A stretch of DNA of 64,000 nucleotides from Azolla caroliniana (taxonomy: Eukaryota > Polypodiophyta). Numbering within the stretch: position 1 is the first letter of the stretch; each line of letters starts with the position of its first letter. The translations under genes were made by a program, and so were the position numbers. Below are positions 43,264 to 52,952 of this stretch, one piece after another. The stretch is from assembly GCA_043228905.1 (NCBI GenBank), contig JBHGNT010000014.1:9858001-9922000 (forward strand), read 5' to 3'. The notes below the pieces were generated by a model. The model saw only the letters and a list, made by a program, of their open reading frames with translations. It made no database searches and had not been told where the DNA came from.

Positions 43264-43911
43264 TCGAGATACCATTTGTCATCCTTCTTCGTTGGTATAT
43301 CCGCTACAAGTGCTTCAGCCACAAAAGCTTGCATCAAGTCGTTGTAACCTTCTTCTTCATATTCATCCTTTTCTTTCATTGAGGCAACATAAACCTCTTC
43401 TTCTTCTTCTTCTTCGTCTTCTTCTTCTTCACCATTTCTCTCTTCCTCGAATTCTTCTACAATGTGCGCTTGTGGTCGACGAATGTTGCTTGGGAATCTT
43501 CGAATAGACTTTTGTTTTGCCTTACATTCTTGTGGTGTGTGGCCTGGTCTTTTGCAAATGTTACAATAAGACTTAGTGAACTTCATTCCTCCTTTAGTCA
43601 TAAGTGCATTAGTCCACTGACTCTTGAAACTCTTGAATCTTGCTTGTGATTTGTAATGAGGTCGATAGGCTGCCATAGTGATTGCTTATGTTGATGTGTT
43701 TTCTTCTCTTGTCTTTCTCATCGAGTCTTCTTGTCTTATGTCTCCCATGAGATCTTCCACAGTGGCTTTTTTATTTAAATTTTGTGTAGTCACAAAAGAT
43801 GACCAAGAAGAGGGTAAAGCTCCTAATAATAAACATCTTTGTAGTTTGTCGGAGATGTCCAAGCCAGACGTGATTGTGTCATCCAATTTCTTTTCCCAAG
43901 TTGTTAGAAAA
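43212..43911 (-). pseudogene. gag: Gag (nucleocapsid side) of H
   Basis: The minus frame 43886-43686 (LDISDKLQRCLLLGALPSSW) and 43676-43212 form the distal gag. The latter has the zinc knuckle CNICKRPGHTPQECK near 43560, an acidic run of Glu codons near 43400-43440, and leads into protease (DDKWYLD) where G2 cuts in. A frame break lies at about 43680. Confidence 0.8.
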
Positions 43912-43916
43912 TTATC

Positions 43917-44617
43917 TGTTGGGAGACAAGTCCCTTCGGATGGGAAGGGAGAAGAACATTGCTGATGAACATACTCGGCCGAGGCCGAAACCGGATGAGG
44001 AGTACCCGGATACGGAGAGCCAGATGGTGTAGACCCGGTGAAGACCAGATGAGGAGCACCCGGCTACGGAGAGCCGGATGGTGCAGACCCGGTGAAGACC
44101 GGATGAGGAGTACCCGGCTACGGAGAGCCAGATGGTGCAGACCCGGTGAGAAGTGCTCACCGGATGAAGAGACATATTCGTAAATATGTTTCTGAGAGCC
44201 CATCATGGCTATATTTGTAAATAGCCGAAAAGTCATATTAGTATAAATATGACTTAGGGCAAACTTTTAGTTAACTGTCGTTGTTATATTCTTGTTGGTG
44301 CAAGAAAAGAGAGAGCGCGTAACAGTGTACAGAGAGAGAGAGAAAGAGGTCGTTGCCTCTGTTGTAACCGCCGCCTGTGGCGAGGATCGTGAGCACGAGG
44401 TCGTTGCCTCCGTGAACTCACTGTTGTACATTCTAGCATAGTGATAGTTTGCAGCCTGTGGGCTGCCGTGGTTTTTCCCTTGGTTTGGGTTTTCCACGTA
44501 AACATCCTGTGTACCCTCCTCTTCTTTGTGTCGTGTTTTATTTCCCGTTTTCTGTGTATGATTCTAAGCTCGGTTGTGGCCGAGCGTTGCGCATAAGGAG
44601 CGTTGCGGTTCCCGTCA
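43917..44617 (+). mobile_element. Solo LTR, family N (copy 2) in gag of H
   Basis: TGTTGGGAGACAAG...CCCGTCA with the exact target duplication TTATC at 43912-43916 and 44618-44622. It has three 54-bp repeats and the same three hairpins with TATAAATA (44166-44255) as copy 1. Confidence 0.92.
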
Positions 44618-45009
44618 TTATCTACATCATCTTCTTCTTTCATTGTAAATGTGACATATGCACGTAGTGTGTGCACTTGTGCTGCATCCGTCTTTGGTTC
44701 GTATTGTGTCTTTAATTTCTCCCAAATTTGATGCGAAGTTTGCAACTTTCTAACCGCTTCTCCTTGAACATCTGATATATGTGCTAATAATTCCATCTTT
44801 GCCACAAGATCTTTCTCTTCCCAAGTAACTTGGTCAGGTCCGGGGAGATCGGGTTTTTTTGATAATCCTGACACTACATCCCAAAGTTTGTAGTGTTGAA
44901 ATAATAATTCGAGTTGAGCACTCCAAATGCGATAATTTTGCTTTGATAACTTTACTAATGAAAGTTTATGCGTGTTAAGAATGTTGGCAAGAGTTGAGGA
45001 TTGTGCCAT
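44618..45009 (-). pseudogene. gag: Gag (N-terminal side) of H
   Basis: Starts MAQSSTLANILNTHKLSLVK at 45009. KLSKQNYRIWSAQLELLFQH and IWEKLKTQYEP are typical copia capsid blocks. The frame enters the N solo LTR at 44617 after MKEEDDVDN, so the annotated 241-codon ORF has a foreign tail. The start lies 105 bp inside the primer site, as expected. Confidence 0.85.
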
Positions 45010-45389
45010 TTTTATGGAAGAGGGCTATCCGGCTTAGCACTCGTCTTGATGACAAATCGATCAATGCTCCTGGGATTCTCTAGTCTCATTTGATAGATGC
45101 GGAAATCTATAAATCTGATACCATGTAGAATTTGACAACTATACAAATAGAGAATGATTGCTAGAGAGAGAGAGATATCACACATACATAATTTATTCTA
45201 TATTAATTGTATGATGTTACATTAGCCAAATGGCTTGTTTGTAGAGCCGATGGACAAAAAGTTATGTCTCTTCAATGAAGAGTTTTCTCTAAAGTGTAAT
45301 TGTAAATAACTCTTCGTAATTACTTATTTTAATAATAATAACAGTAATATTAATAATATAATATTTAGATTAAATATTTCCACATTGTG

Positions 45390-46449
45390 CTCCATCTGTA
45401 GTTGTCAGTACTGCTCTTGTGCGTCCCCGAGAGCTTCCTTATGTTCTTTGAGCTAGCCTTAAGCAATCGTTGGAAGCCCTCCTCTATTGTTTTTATTCTT
45501 CTGCCTTCTCCTTCGAGAAGAACAAAGCCCTCATTTGAAGGGCATTGTTGTACTCCTCCGCCTTCTCCTTTAAGGTTGTGTCGAATTGCACTTGCAGCTC
45601 GACTTCTCGGTGTTGGGCCTGTTGGAGGGTTGTGCAAAGTGCCTCAATTTCGGTGAGGGTTGCGTCATATTGTTCCTTGGCCTTTGCGGCCATCGCCATC
45701 TGTACTACTAGACTTTCGAAGAGGCTGTCTTGAGTAGTGGTGTCCACAACAATTGATATCGTGGGCAGGGCCTCTTGTGTGATGCTTTCAGCTTGAGTGA
45801 GGAGGGTGTTCGAGGCATCGGTCGGAGCTGTGAGGGGGAAGGGAGTGTCTGAGTGGGAGGCGTCGATGGGAATGATGGTGATGGCAAGTTGTTTGGTTTG
45901 ACCTTGACCTCCTCTTTCATGGAGCTGGCATTCGAGTTTGGATATTCTGGCTTCCGAAGCTTGCCAGAGCTCCGTCATTTGTTTGGCTTGTTTGCGCGCT
46001 TGTTTACTGTTCGAAGCCATATCTTTGGCTGCGAGGGTCTTTTTTGCAAATTCCTTGTATACTACCACCAGGGTCGTATTCAAATTGGGTAGCTCGATGA
46101 GCAAGTGTCTGCTCATGTTCTGATGCTTTTGGACGATTTTCTGCAGGGCCGCCTCATCATCAAATTCTAGCTCTCTAGCGATAGCCCTCTAGTCCATCAC
46201 CCTATCCGCGTGTTCCTCGACCATGTGTGCTGCAACCACTACTTGTAGTTGAGCAAGGAAGTCGATGAGCTCGAAGGAAGTGCCGTGCCGCAAAATGGCC
46301 CCAAGCTCGAAAGCCTCCACTAGCAGATCAAGAATGGCCAGCACTATGTCCTCTGAGATTCGGGAGGCCTGGCCGTTCTGCAAATTCCCCGTCAGAGACA
46401 GAGATGCGTCTTGGATGACCACCGTCATCTTGTTAGGTGTGACGACCAT
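45390..46449 (-). pseudogene. Coiled-coil ORF3 of F, middle part
   Basis: The minus frames 46449-46189 and 46116-45493 encode a helical, Gln/Ala/Glu-rich protein (SNSKQARKQAKQMTELWQAS, then EIEALCTTLQQAQHREVEL). A stop lies between them and another after FFSKEKAEE. It is cut by H at 45385. No known catalytic motif; the heptad pattern suggests oligomerisation. Confidence 0.55.
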
Positions 46450-46499
46450 CTACAAGTCATCTGCCGTGGTGCGGACCCTTTCCTTGTCATCGTTGTGAC

Positions 46500-47416
46500 G
46501 TTGAAAACAATAACGCATCTTGGACTAATTGCATCCTTCCGCCGAGTGTTGGCTCGCCTTGGGTTGTTTCTTGCTTTCTTCAGCGGTTTGCCGAGTCTTG
46601 TACAGTAACTCTCGACGAGGACTTGAGAGGATCGGCCGGGGCTCCGGTACCGAATCCTTTGGCTTGGGTTTGTCGCTCCCACGGATTGTGAAGTCCTCGT
46701 TTGCGATTAGTACTAGTTGTCGTTCCTTAGTCACATGTGTTGGCCGCGGAGATGTGTGGGTCGTTGTGGGGAGGGAATCCTTCCATTCTTCCTATGCAAA
46801 TTGCAAGGCCCATTGCCGTTTAGTGTGAGTGTGCGGTGCAAGGAGTGCAAGGGGTTTCTTGCGAGCAGAGGTAGAATAAGAAGGATAGAGTACAAACAGA
46901 TATTGAGCCAAGGCGGGAAACAATTTCTTCCCTGCCTATAGGGCTCATAGACTTGCTCGGAGAGCTTCACCTATAAGAAAACCCCAATTGATTTGGCCTC
47001 CTGTGTAAGTTGCGATGATGATCCCAACCTTCTTTTTCGGGATGCCATAGCTTGTGGGATGCACACAAGCGATTTCGAGAAGGAATTTTGCCAGATTTCC
47101 GAACAACTCGTTTGGACCTCCCTGTCTTTTTAGGCCTTAGCCGAGGCTAAGTATTCCCCGAAATGTGACTCCAGGATTTGTTGGGGTGGCATCTTGATGT
47201 CGTGATGATCACCATGTTTGAGACCTAGCGTAGACCTAATCTGGTCGTTCGTGATTGTGTCGGGGGGTGGATGCACAGGACAATCTCCTGTGCTTCTGGA
47301 TGGAGCGATCGTCAGAGATTTTGAGATACTCACCGAGGCCGTGCCTTTTCAACCAAGTGCGGAGCTCCATGGAAACTTCGATAGGCATGATTTCCACGGT
47401 GGTTCGGGGGGTTGCT
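46500..47416 (-). pseudogene. ORF3 of F, N-terminal domain
   Basis: Interrupted minus frames include DQIRSTLGLKHGDHHDIKMP, NELFGNLAKFLLEIACVHPT, then GIPKKKVGIIIATYTGGQIN and KLFPALAQYLFVLYP. The pattern (a Pro-Lys-Lys-Val block, then a Gly-Gln-x-x-Trp block) resembles the putative plant transposon-protein domain found in ORFs of some plant gypsy elements; this is from memory. It lies after pol on the same strand, the place an env-like ORF would occupy. It has at least five stops or shifts. Confidence 0.45.
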
Positions 47417-47420
47417 TCTG

Positions 47421-47618
47421 TGTTGAATCTGGAGTAATGGAGGCGGACGAGCTGCTGTTTTCTGGCTTGCACAGAAAATGTCGAACACACACACAGAGGA
47501 AAAACAGAAAGAGAAAGACAAAACTTTTTCGGGGGCAAACGAAACCCTCATTTCTATTAGTTTATATACCTATGCGTAAATAGTAAGAAATTACAGATTT
47601 GGCCTTTTCTTACTATCA
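47421..47618 (-). repeat. 3' LTR of I
   Basis: Minus-strand TGATAGTAAG...GATTCAACA. The purine-rich TTTTAGTGGGAGAT precedes it as polypurine tract. TATATAAA lies near the middle. Confidence 0.95.
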
Positions 47619-47887
47619 ATCTCCCACTAAAAGGCCAAACTAGGGATCAACAAAGCTGATGGGGAGATTGAACAAGACCTACACATCCTACTTGATGAGT
47701 ATGTTACACAATGTACAAGAAACAATGTGTAACCTCATGACCTAAGTTATCCCCATCAAGTGGCAGCAATGCTCTAGTGCTTCGTGCGATAGAGCCTTGG
47801 TCAACGCATCTGCGGCATTGTCTTGAGAGACAACTTTCTCAAGACTAATATAGCCAGCAGCTATGCATTCTCGAATGAAGTGATATC

Positions 47888-50800
47888 TCACTCCAATGTG
47901 CTTGGTCTTCGCATGGTATACTGGGTTTTAGCCAATGCAATGGCACTCTGACTATCACAAAACAATATGGGTACAAGCTTAGATATGCCCATGTCACAAG
48001 CTAATCTGGACAGCCATACGGCTTCCTTACAAGCTTCGCTAGCTGCGACATACTCTGCTTCTGTAGTGGACAGAGCAGTACATTTTTGGAGACGAGATCT
48101 CCAAGATATCGCACCTCCCATAAACTGAAAAATATATCCTGAAGTGGATTTTCTGCTGTCAGAGCAGCCAGCATACTCTGCTTCGCTAGCTGCGACATAC
48201 TCTGCTTCTGTAGTGGACAGAGCAGTACATTTTTGGAGACGAGATCTCCAAGATATCGCACCTCCCATAAACTGAAAAATATATCCTGAAGTGGATTTTC
48301 TGCTGTCAGAATCTGTGTATCCGATGATGGATACAGTTCCACCACCTAAACATAGACACCTATTCTTAGTGCCACATAGATATCTTAAAATCAGTTTAAC
48401 TGCCTCCCAATGTTTATTACCAGGATTGGACATAAATCTGCTCACAGCTCCCACTGCGAAAGCAATGTCTGGTCTGGTCGCTATCATAGCGTACATAAGA
48501 CTCCCAACAGCGGATTGATAAGGAACCTTGGACATGAATTTCTTGTCCTCATCGGATGTGGGGCAATCACATGTGCTCAGTTTTACATATGTAGGCAAAG
48601 GGGTGCTCAACGGCTTTGCATTCTCCATATTAAACCTCTTTAGCACTTTCGATATGTACTCAGCCTGAGACAAGTAAATACATCGCTTACTCCTATCACG
48701 AGTGATACGCATACCAAGAATATGTTTTGCATCTCCCAAATCCTTCATGTCAAAATTCTGGCTCAAGTTTTTCTTTAACGAGGATAACTCATCCTTGTTT
48801 TTACCAGCAATAAGCATGTCATCAACATATAATATCAATGTGATAAAACTCCCATCTGAACAGTTTTTCGTATAAAGACATGCATCTTCATTGCTTCTAG
48901 TACATCCTTGAGTCTTCATAAAGGCATCAAATTTCTGATACCATAACCTCGGGGACTGCTTAAGCCCATACAAACTCTTCTCGAGTTTACATACCAAATG
49001 TTCTTTTCCCAATACTTCATAACCTTCTGGTTGTTCCATATAAATGTCCTCATCAAGGTCCCCATGCAAGAAAGCAGTCTTCACATCCATTTGGACAAGT
49101 TCCAAATTCTGATTTGCAGCCAATGAAAGCAACATACGTAATGTAGTCATCTTAACTACAGGAGAAAAGGTTTCATCAAAGTCAATTCCATATTCTTGCT
49201 TGAAACCTTTTGCAACCAAGCGTGCTTTATACTTTGGAGAAGCACTATCAGATGTATACTTATACTTGTATACCCATTTGCATGGCAATGCTTTCCTGTC
49301 CTTTGGCAAAGGTACTAAATCCCAAGTACCATTTTTATAAATGCTGTCCAATTCACTTTGCATGGCCTGTTTCCATTTCACATGGTCATTTACAGATATG
49401 GCTTCATTGTAACATGAAGGCTCACCGGCATCTGTTAGCATTACATAATCAGCAAACTTACTAGGTGCCTTGGGCACACGCATAGATCTCCTCAATGAAT
49501 CCTGAACCTGAGTGCCATCAGGTTGTGCATGAGAAACCTCATTCTGAGCATCATCATTATGAGCATATTCTTGCTGAAAAGCATCATTTTGCACATCATT
49601 GTGCTGAGCATTATTATTTTGGGCATCTTCATCCTGGTCAATAACAGTTTTTTGTGACTGCGAAGCATCTACATCAATAAGATTTTTTTGTTTTTCATCA
49701 ACAAAAGGCGTACTATCTTTAAATGCAACCTTTCTCACTTCTACCTCCTTTACGGACTGTTTATGCATTTTGTTCTCGTCAAAAACAACATCACTACTTC
49801 TGACCACAGTACGTGTGTCAGGGTCCCATAAGCGATATCCAAACTGTCCATCAATTCCGTAACCAAGAAATATACATTTTCTGCATTTATAGTCTAATTT
49901 CTTTCTTAAAGTTTTTGGAATGTGTACATACGCTTCGCATCCAAAAACTCTAAGATGAGCATAATGAGGTGTCTTGCCAGTCCACACCTCTTGTGCCACT
50001 CTTAGACCTATGGCTGTGTTCGGTGATAGGTTAATCACATGGACTGCTGTTAAAACAGCTTCTGCCCAAAAACCTTGCGAGAGGTTTGCATGGTGTAGCA
50101 TGGAGACAACTCTGTCCTGGATGGTTCTATTCATCCTCTCAGCCACACCATTTTGGACAGGGGTGTAAGGAGCTGTAAACTCTCTCCGAATACCTCTAGA
50201 CTTACAAAAGTCAACAAATTCGTGAGAGGTATACTCACCTCCATTGTCCGAACGTAAAGCCTTAAGCTTTATGTCCTTTTCTAGCTCAACCGAACTAAGC
50301 CATTTTCTGAAAGTGGGGTATACATCATCCTTTCCCTTAATTGGATAAGCCCAAACTTTCCTAGTGGCATCATCAATGAAAGTAACAAAATATAGGGCAC
50401 CACCCAAAGATCTTGTGGGCATAGGTCCACAAACATCCGTGTGGACAAGATCCAATGGTTTAGTGGATGAGTTTACACTAGTCTTATGTGCACTTCTAGT
50501 TTGCTTACCATGTTGACAATGCTCACATAAGGCAAAATCAGAGAATGACAACTTAGGTAAGTGGCCATAACGAGATAGGATTTCCATGCCATTTCTTGAC
50601 ATGTGGCCCAAACGACCATGCCAAATGCTCGTCATTGGCTGGTCTGTGACAGCCAACAAGTGTTCCTTTTGATGAACAAATAGAGGGTAGAGGGAACCAA
50701 CTTTGTTCCCTTTTGCAACAATCATATTTCCTTTCGTTATACGAAAGGATTGAGAAGCAAACATCACCTTATATCCATTGTCATCAAGCTGACCAACGGA

Positions 50801-52021
50801 GATCAAACTACGAGTTAGTTGGGGAACATGGCGTACATCTTTAATGGTCAAATGAGCACCATCACTAAAATGCATTGAGATATCTCCAATGCCAATCACA
50901 TCGCATTGATGTGAGTCTCCAAGTCGAACTTTCCCAAGCGATTTGGCTTCATAACATGTGAACCACTCTCTATGTGGAGTCACATGAAACGATGCACCGG
51001 AGTCCAACAACCACGTATATGATGGAGAAAAGACCGTGTTCACCCCAGCATGTGTGCTAACATCATCTAGGACCAAGATGTCCGTCTCACCACATGTTGC
51101 ATTTACTTCCTCCGTTTCCAACGAGGAAGAGGGACCACTAGATTGTCTACCATGCCCTCTAGCATTATCTTTCTCCTTATTTTTAAGGGCATAACAATCT
51201 TTCTTAAGGTGACCCTTTTTATGACAGTAATGGCACTCCATATTTTTCTTCCTAGATTTGCTTCTACCTCTATCATTTCCACCACTATTTCTTGTTTGGC
51301 TCCTACCACGTTGTTGGTTCTTGCGAGGACCAACATCAGAAACATTATATGCATCTCCATTGTGTGATGCAATCACAGATTTTCTACGAATTTCTTCACC
51401 CAAAAGAGCTCCACATATGTCATTATAGACTAATTTCCCATTTGGTGCACTTGCACTAATAGCGGTGCAAAAAGTGTTCCATGAGCTAGGCAAAGTGCAT
51501 AACAAAAATACACATTTCAACTCATCATCAAAAATCATTTTCTGAGCCAGTAATTGTGACCATAATGCATCAAAATCATTCAAATGAGAAGCGACACTGT
51601 CATTGTCCTTCATTCGAAGATCATAAAGTTTTCTCATTAGATAAACTTTGTTTGATGCGGTCTCTTTTTCGTATGTACTGGATAGTTTAGTCCATAGCTT
51701 TTCAGCTGAGTCACAGTCCAAGACCGTGAAATACACGTTGTCAGTCAGGTGCAGTCTTATGGTAGACATTGCCAAGAGATCGAGCTCTTCCCAATCGTCC
51801 TTGGTCATGCCCTCGGGTCTCTTGGCTTCACCACTTATAGCTCTTAATTGCCTTCTTTGAATCAGGACATCTCTCATCTGATTCTTCCACAGGGCAAAGT
51901 TGGATCCGTCAAATTTACGGATCTCAAGGTGGTCTTTTCCACTCATAGGGTGATTTCTATGGGAATTGAATGAACCACCGCGTGAGGTACTTGAAACCTC
52001 GGACATTTCAGAGGCAGCCAT
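47888..52021 (-). CDS. Gag-pol polyprotein of copia element I (C-terminus frameshifted)
   Basis: A single 1377-codon frame encodes the capsid (residues ~30-230), zinc knuckle CHYCHKKGHLKKDC (~260), protease WLLDSGASFHVT (~340), integrase HHCC (LGHMSRNG, CEHCQHGKQ) with DVCGP, RSDNGGEY and GVAERMNRT for the catalytic Asp-Asp-Glu, RT with LYVDDM (~1064) and RNase H. All catalytic motifs are standard. Two faults: a 147-bp tandem duplication inside RNase H, and loss of one base in an A-run near 47928, after which the expected last ~60 residues (YHFIREC, DALTKAL) lie in another frame down to about 47745. The start MAASEMSEVSS at 52021 lies about 490 bp from the primer site. Confidence 0.95.
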   Translation of the reverse strand: MAASEMSEVSSTSRGGSFNSHRNHPMSGKDHLEIRKFDGSNFALWKNQMRDVLIQRRQLRAISGEAKRPEGMTKDDWEELDLLAMSTIRLHLTDNVYFTVLDCDSAEKLWTKLSSTYEKETASNKVYLMRKLYDLRMKDNDSVASHLNDFDALWSQLLAQKMIFDDELKCVFLLCTLPSSWNTFCTAISASAPNGKLVYNDICGALLGEEIRRKSVIASHNGDAYNVSDVGPRKNQQRGRSQTRNSGGNDRGRSKSRKKNMECHYCHKKGHLKKDCYALKNKEKDNARGHGRQSSGPSSSLETEEVNATCGETDILVLDDVSTHAGVNTVFSPSYTWLLDSGASFHVTPHREWFTCYEAKSLGKVRLGDSHQCDVIGIGDISMHFSDGAHLTIKDVRHVPQLTRSLISVGQLDDNGYKVMFASQSFRITKGNMIVAKGNKVGSLYPLFVHQKEHLLAVTDQPMTSIWHGRLGHMSRNGMEILSRYGHLPKLSFSDFALCEHCQHGKQTRSAHKTSVNSSTKPLDLVHTDVCGPMPTRSLGGALYFVTFIDDATRKVWAYPIKGKDDVYPTFRKWLSSVELEKDIKLKALRSDNGGEYTSHEFVDFCKSRGIRREFTAPYTPVQNGVAERMNRTIQDRVVSMLHHANLSQGFWAEAVLTAVHVINLSPNTAIGLRVAQEVWTGKTPHYAHLRVFGCEAYVHIPKTLRKKLDYKCRKCIFLGYGIDGQFGYRLWDPDTRTVVRSSDVVFDENKMHKQSVKEVEVRKVAFKDSTPFVDEKQKNLIDVDASQSQKTVIDQDEDAQNNNAQHNDVQNDAFQQEYAHNDDAQNEVSHAQPDGTQVQDSLRRSMRVPKAPSKFADYVMLTDAGEPSCYNEAISVNDHVKWKQAMQSELDSIYKNGTWDLVPLPKDRKALPCKWVYKYKYTSDSASPKYKARLVAKGFKQEYGIDFDETFSPVVKMTTLRMLLSLAANQNLELVQMDVKTAFLHGDLDEDIYMEQPEGYEVLGKEHLVCKLEKSLYGLKQSPRLWYQKFDAFMKTQGCTRSNEDACLYTKNCSDGSFITLILYVDDMLIAGKNKDELSSLKKNLSQNFDMKDLGDAKHILGMRITRDRSKRCIYLSQAEYISKVLKRFNMENAKPLSTPLPTYVKLSTCDCPTSDEDKKFMSKVPYQSAVGSLMYAMIATRPDIAFAVGAVSRFMSNPGNKHWEAVKLILRYLCGTKNRCLCLGGGTVSIIGYTDSDSRKSTSGYIFQFMGGAISWRSRLQKCTALSTTEAEYVAASEAEYAGCSDSRKSTSGYIFQFMGGAISWRSRLQKCTALSTTEAEYVAASEACKEAVWLSRLACDMGISKLVPILFCDSQSAIALAKTQYTMRRPSTLE
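48034..48327. repeat. 147-bp tandem duplication in RNase H of I
   Basis: The block starting CTTCGCTAGCTGCGACATAC at 48034 recurs at 48181. The first ~129 bp of the two copies are identical. It adds 49 codons in frame and duplicates the TTEAEYVAA segment with the catalytic Glu. Confidence 0.95.
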
Positions 52022-52525
52022 TCGGAAGCTAGGTAAACTTGGTCAATCCCAAATATAAACAACTAACAATAGTTGAGACACTACTCCCTACCTAGTCTCA
52101 AGCCGTGTTCTAGGGTAGGTATATGTGTTCGATTGAGGACAACACCTCTTTCTTATATCAGCCAAGGTAAAATGTCTGTAACCAAGACGTAACTTCAACG
52201 TCACAAACTCACATCAAGTGAGCAAGCATCGAAAGGAAAAAAAAAAAAGAAAAAAAAGAAAAAAGAAAAAGAAACCAAACACAGGTTCTTTTGCGTGTAA
52301 ATCCTCACTTCTGAAACAACAAGTCTTCTCTGTTTCTACCTTCCACCAAGGTCTATTTTTCCCCAAAAAATAGGCACACAAAAAAACACTGTTCAAGACG
52401 GAAACGTGTAGTAGATATTACCTCTGTCGAGGTCCTGAAAAATAGCATGTGTAGAGGGGGAAAACGCAGAAATGTAGATGCTTGTTGCTACACACAGTCT
52501 CACAAAGTCCACACTCTGATACCAC

Positions 52526-52723
52526 TGTTGAATCTGGAGTAATGGAGGCGGACGAGCTGCTGTTTTCTGGCCTGCACAGAAAATGTCGAACACACACACA
52601 GAGGAAAAACAGAAAGAGAAAGACAAAACTTTTTCGGGGGCAAACGAAACCCTCATTTCTATTAGTTTATATACCTATGCGTAAATAGTAAGAAATTACA
52701 GATTTGGCCTTTTCTTACTATCA
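52526..52723 (-). repeat. 5' LTR of I
   Basis: Minus-strand TGATAGTAAG...GATTCAACA with TATATAAA (complement 52667-52674). Differs from the 3' LTR at the base corresponding to GGCCTGCAC versus GGCTTGCAC. Confidence 0.95.
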
Positions 52724-52728
52724 TTCTG

Positions 52729-52952
52729 TGCAGAGAGCGAGAGGAGGAAGAGCTTTGATGGAAAGCTTTAGAGTTCTGGGCTTCTGTTTTGCGTGAAATA
52801 GCTTTGTGCCATTGTGGAACCGCTTTTTGTATGTGATGTGTTTCCCGAGGTGTGGTTGTGTGGTCTAGGTTTAGAATCTTGCTAGCCATTATGGGATATT
52901 AATGTTACGCGTTTGTACTTGCTTTTCTTGAACTGCGTGTATGCGCATGCAC
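52729..52952. other. Spacer after pol of F
   Basis: Non-coding, between the end of F integrase and the site where I entered. No gene seen. Confidence 0.5.

Larger units (their letters stand above)
35051..45384 (-). mobile_element. Ty1/copia element H, full length with nested inserts
   Basis: 261-bp LTRs at 35051-35311 (3') and 45124-45384 (5'), target duplication TTGTG at 35046-35050 and 45385-45389, primer site TGGTATCAGA (complement at 45114-45123) and polypurine tract AGGGGGGG (35312-35319). It is inserted in ORF3 of F. Inside it lie G2 (39489-43263) and an N solo LTR (43917-44617); without these it is about 5.8 kb. Its LTRs differ at several positions, so it is older than I. Confidence 0.9.
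47421..52723 (-). mobile_element. Young full-length Ty1/copia element I
   Basis: LTRs of 198 bp at 52526-52723 (5') and 47421-47618 (3') differ at one base that I can see. The target duplication TTCTG is at 47416-47420 and 52724-52728. Primer site TGGTATCAGAG (complement 52514-52524) and one 1377-codon gag-pol frame. It is inserted in the spacer after pol of F. It is the youngest element in the window. Confidence 0.95.
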
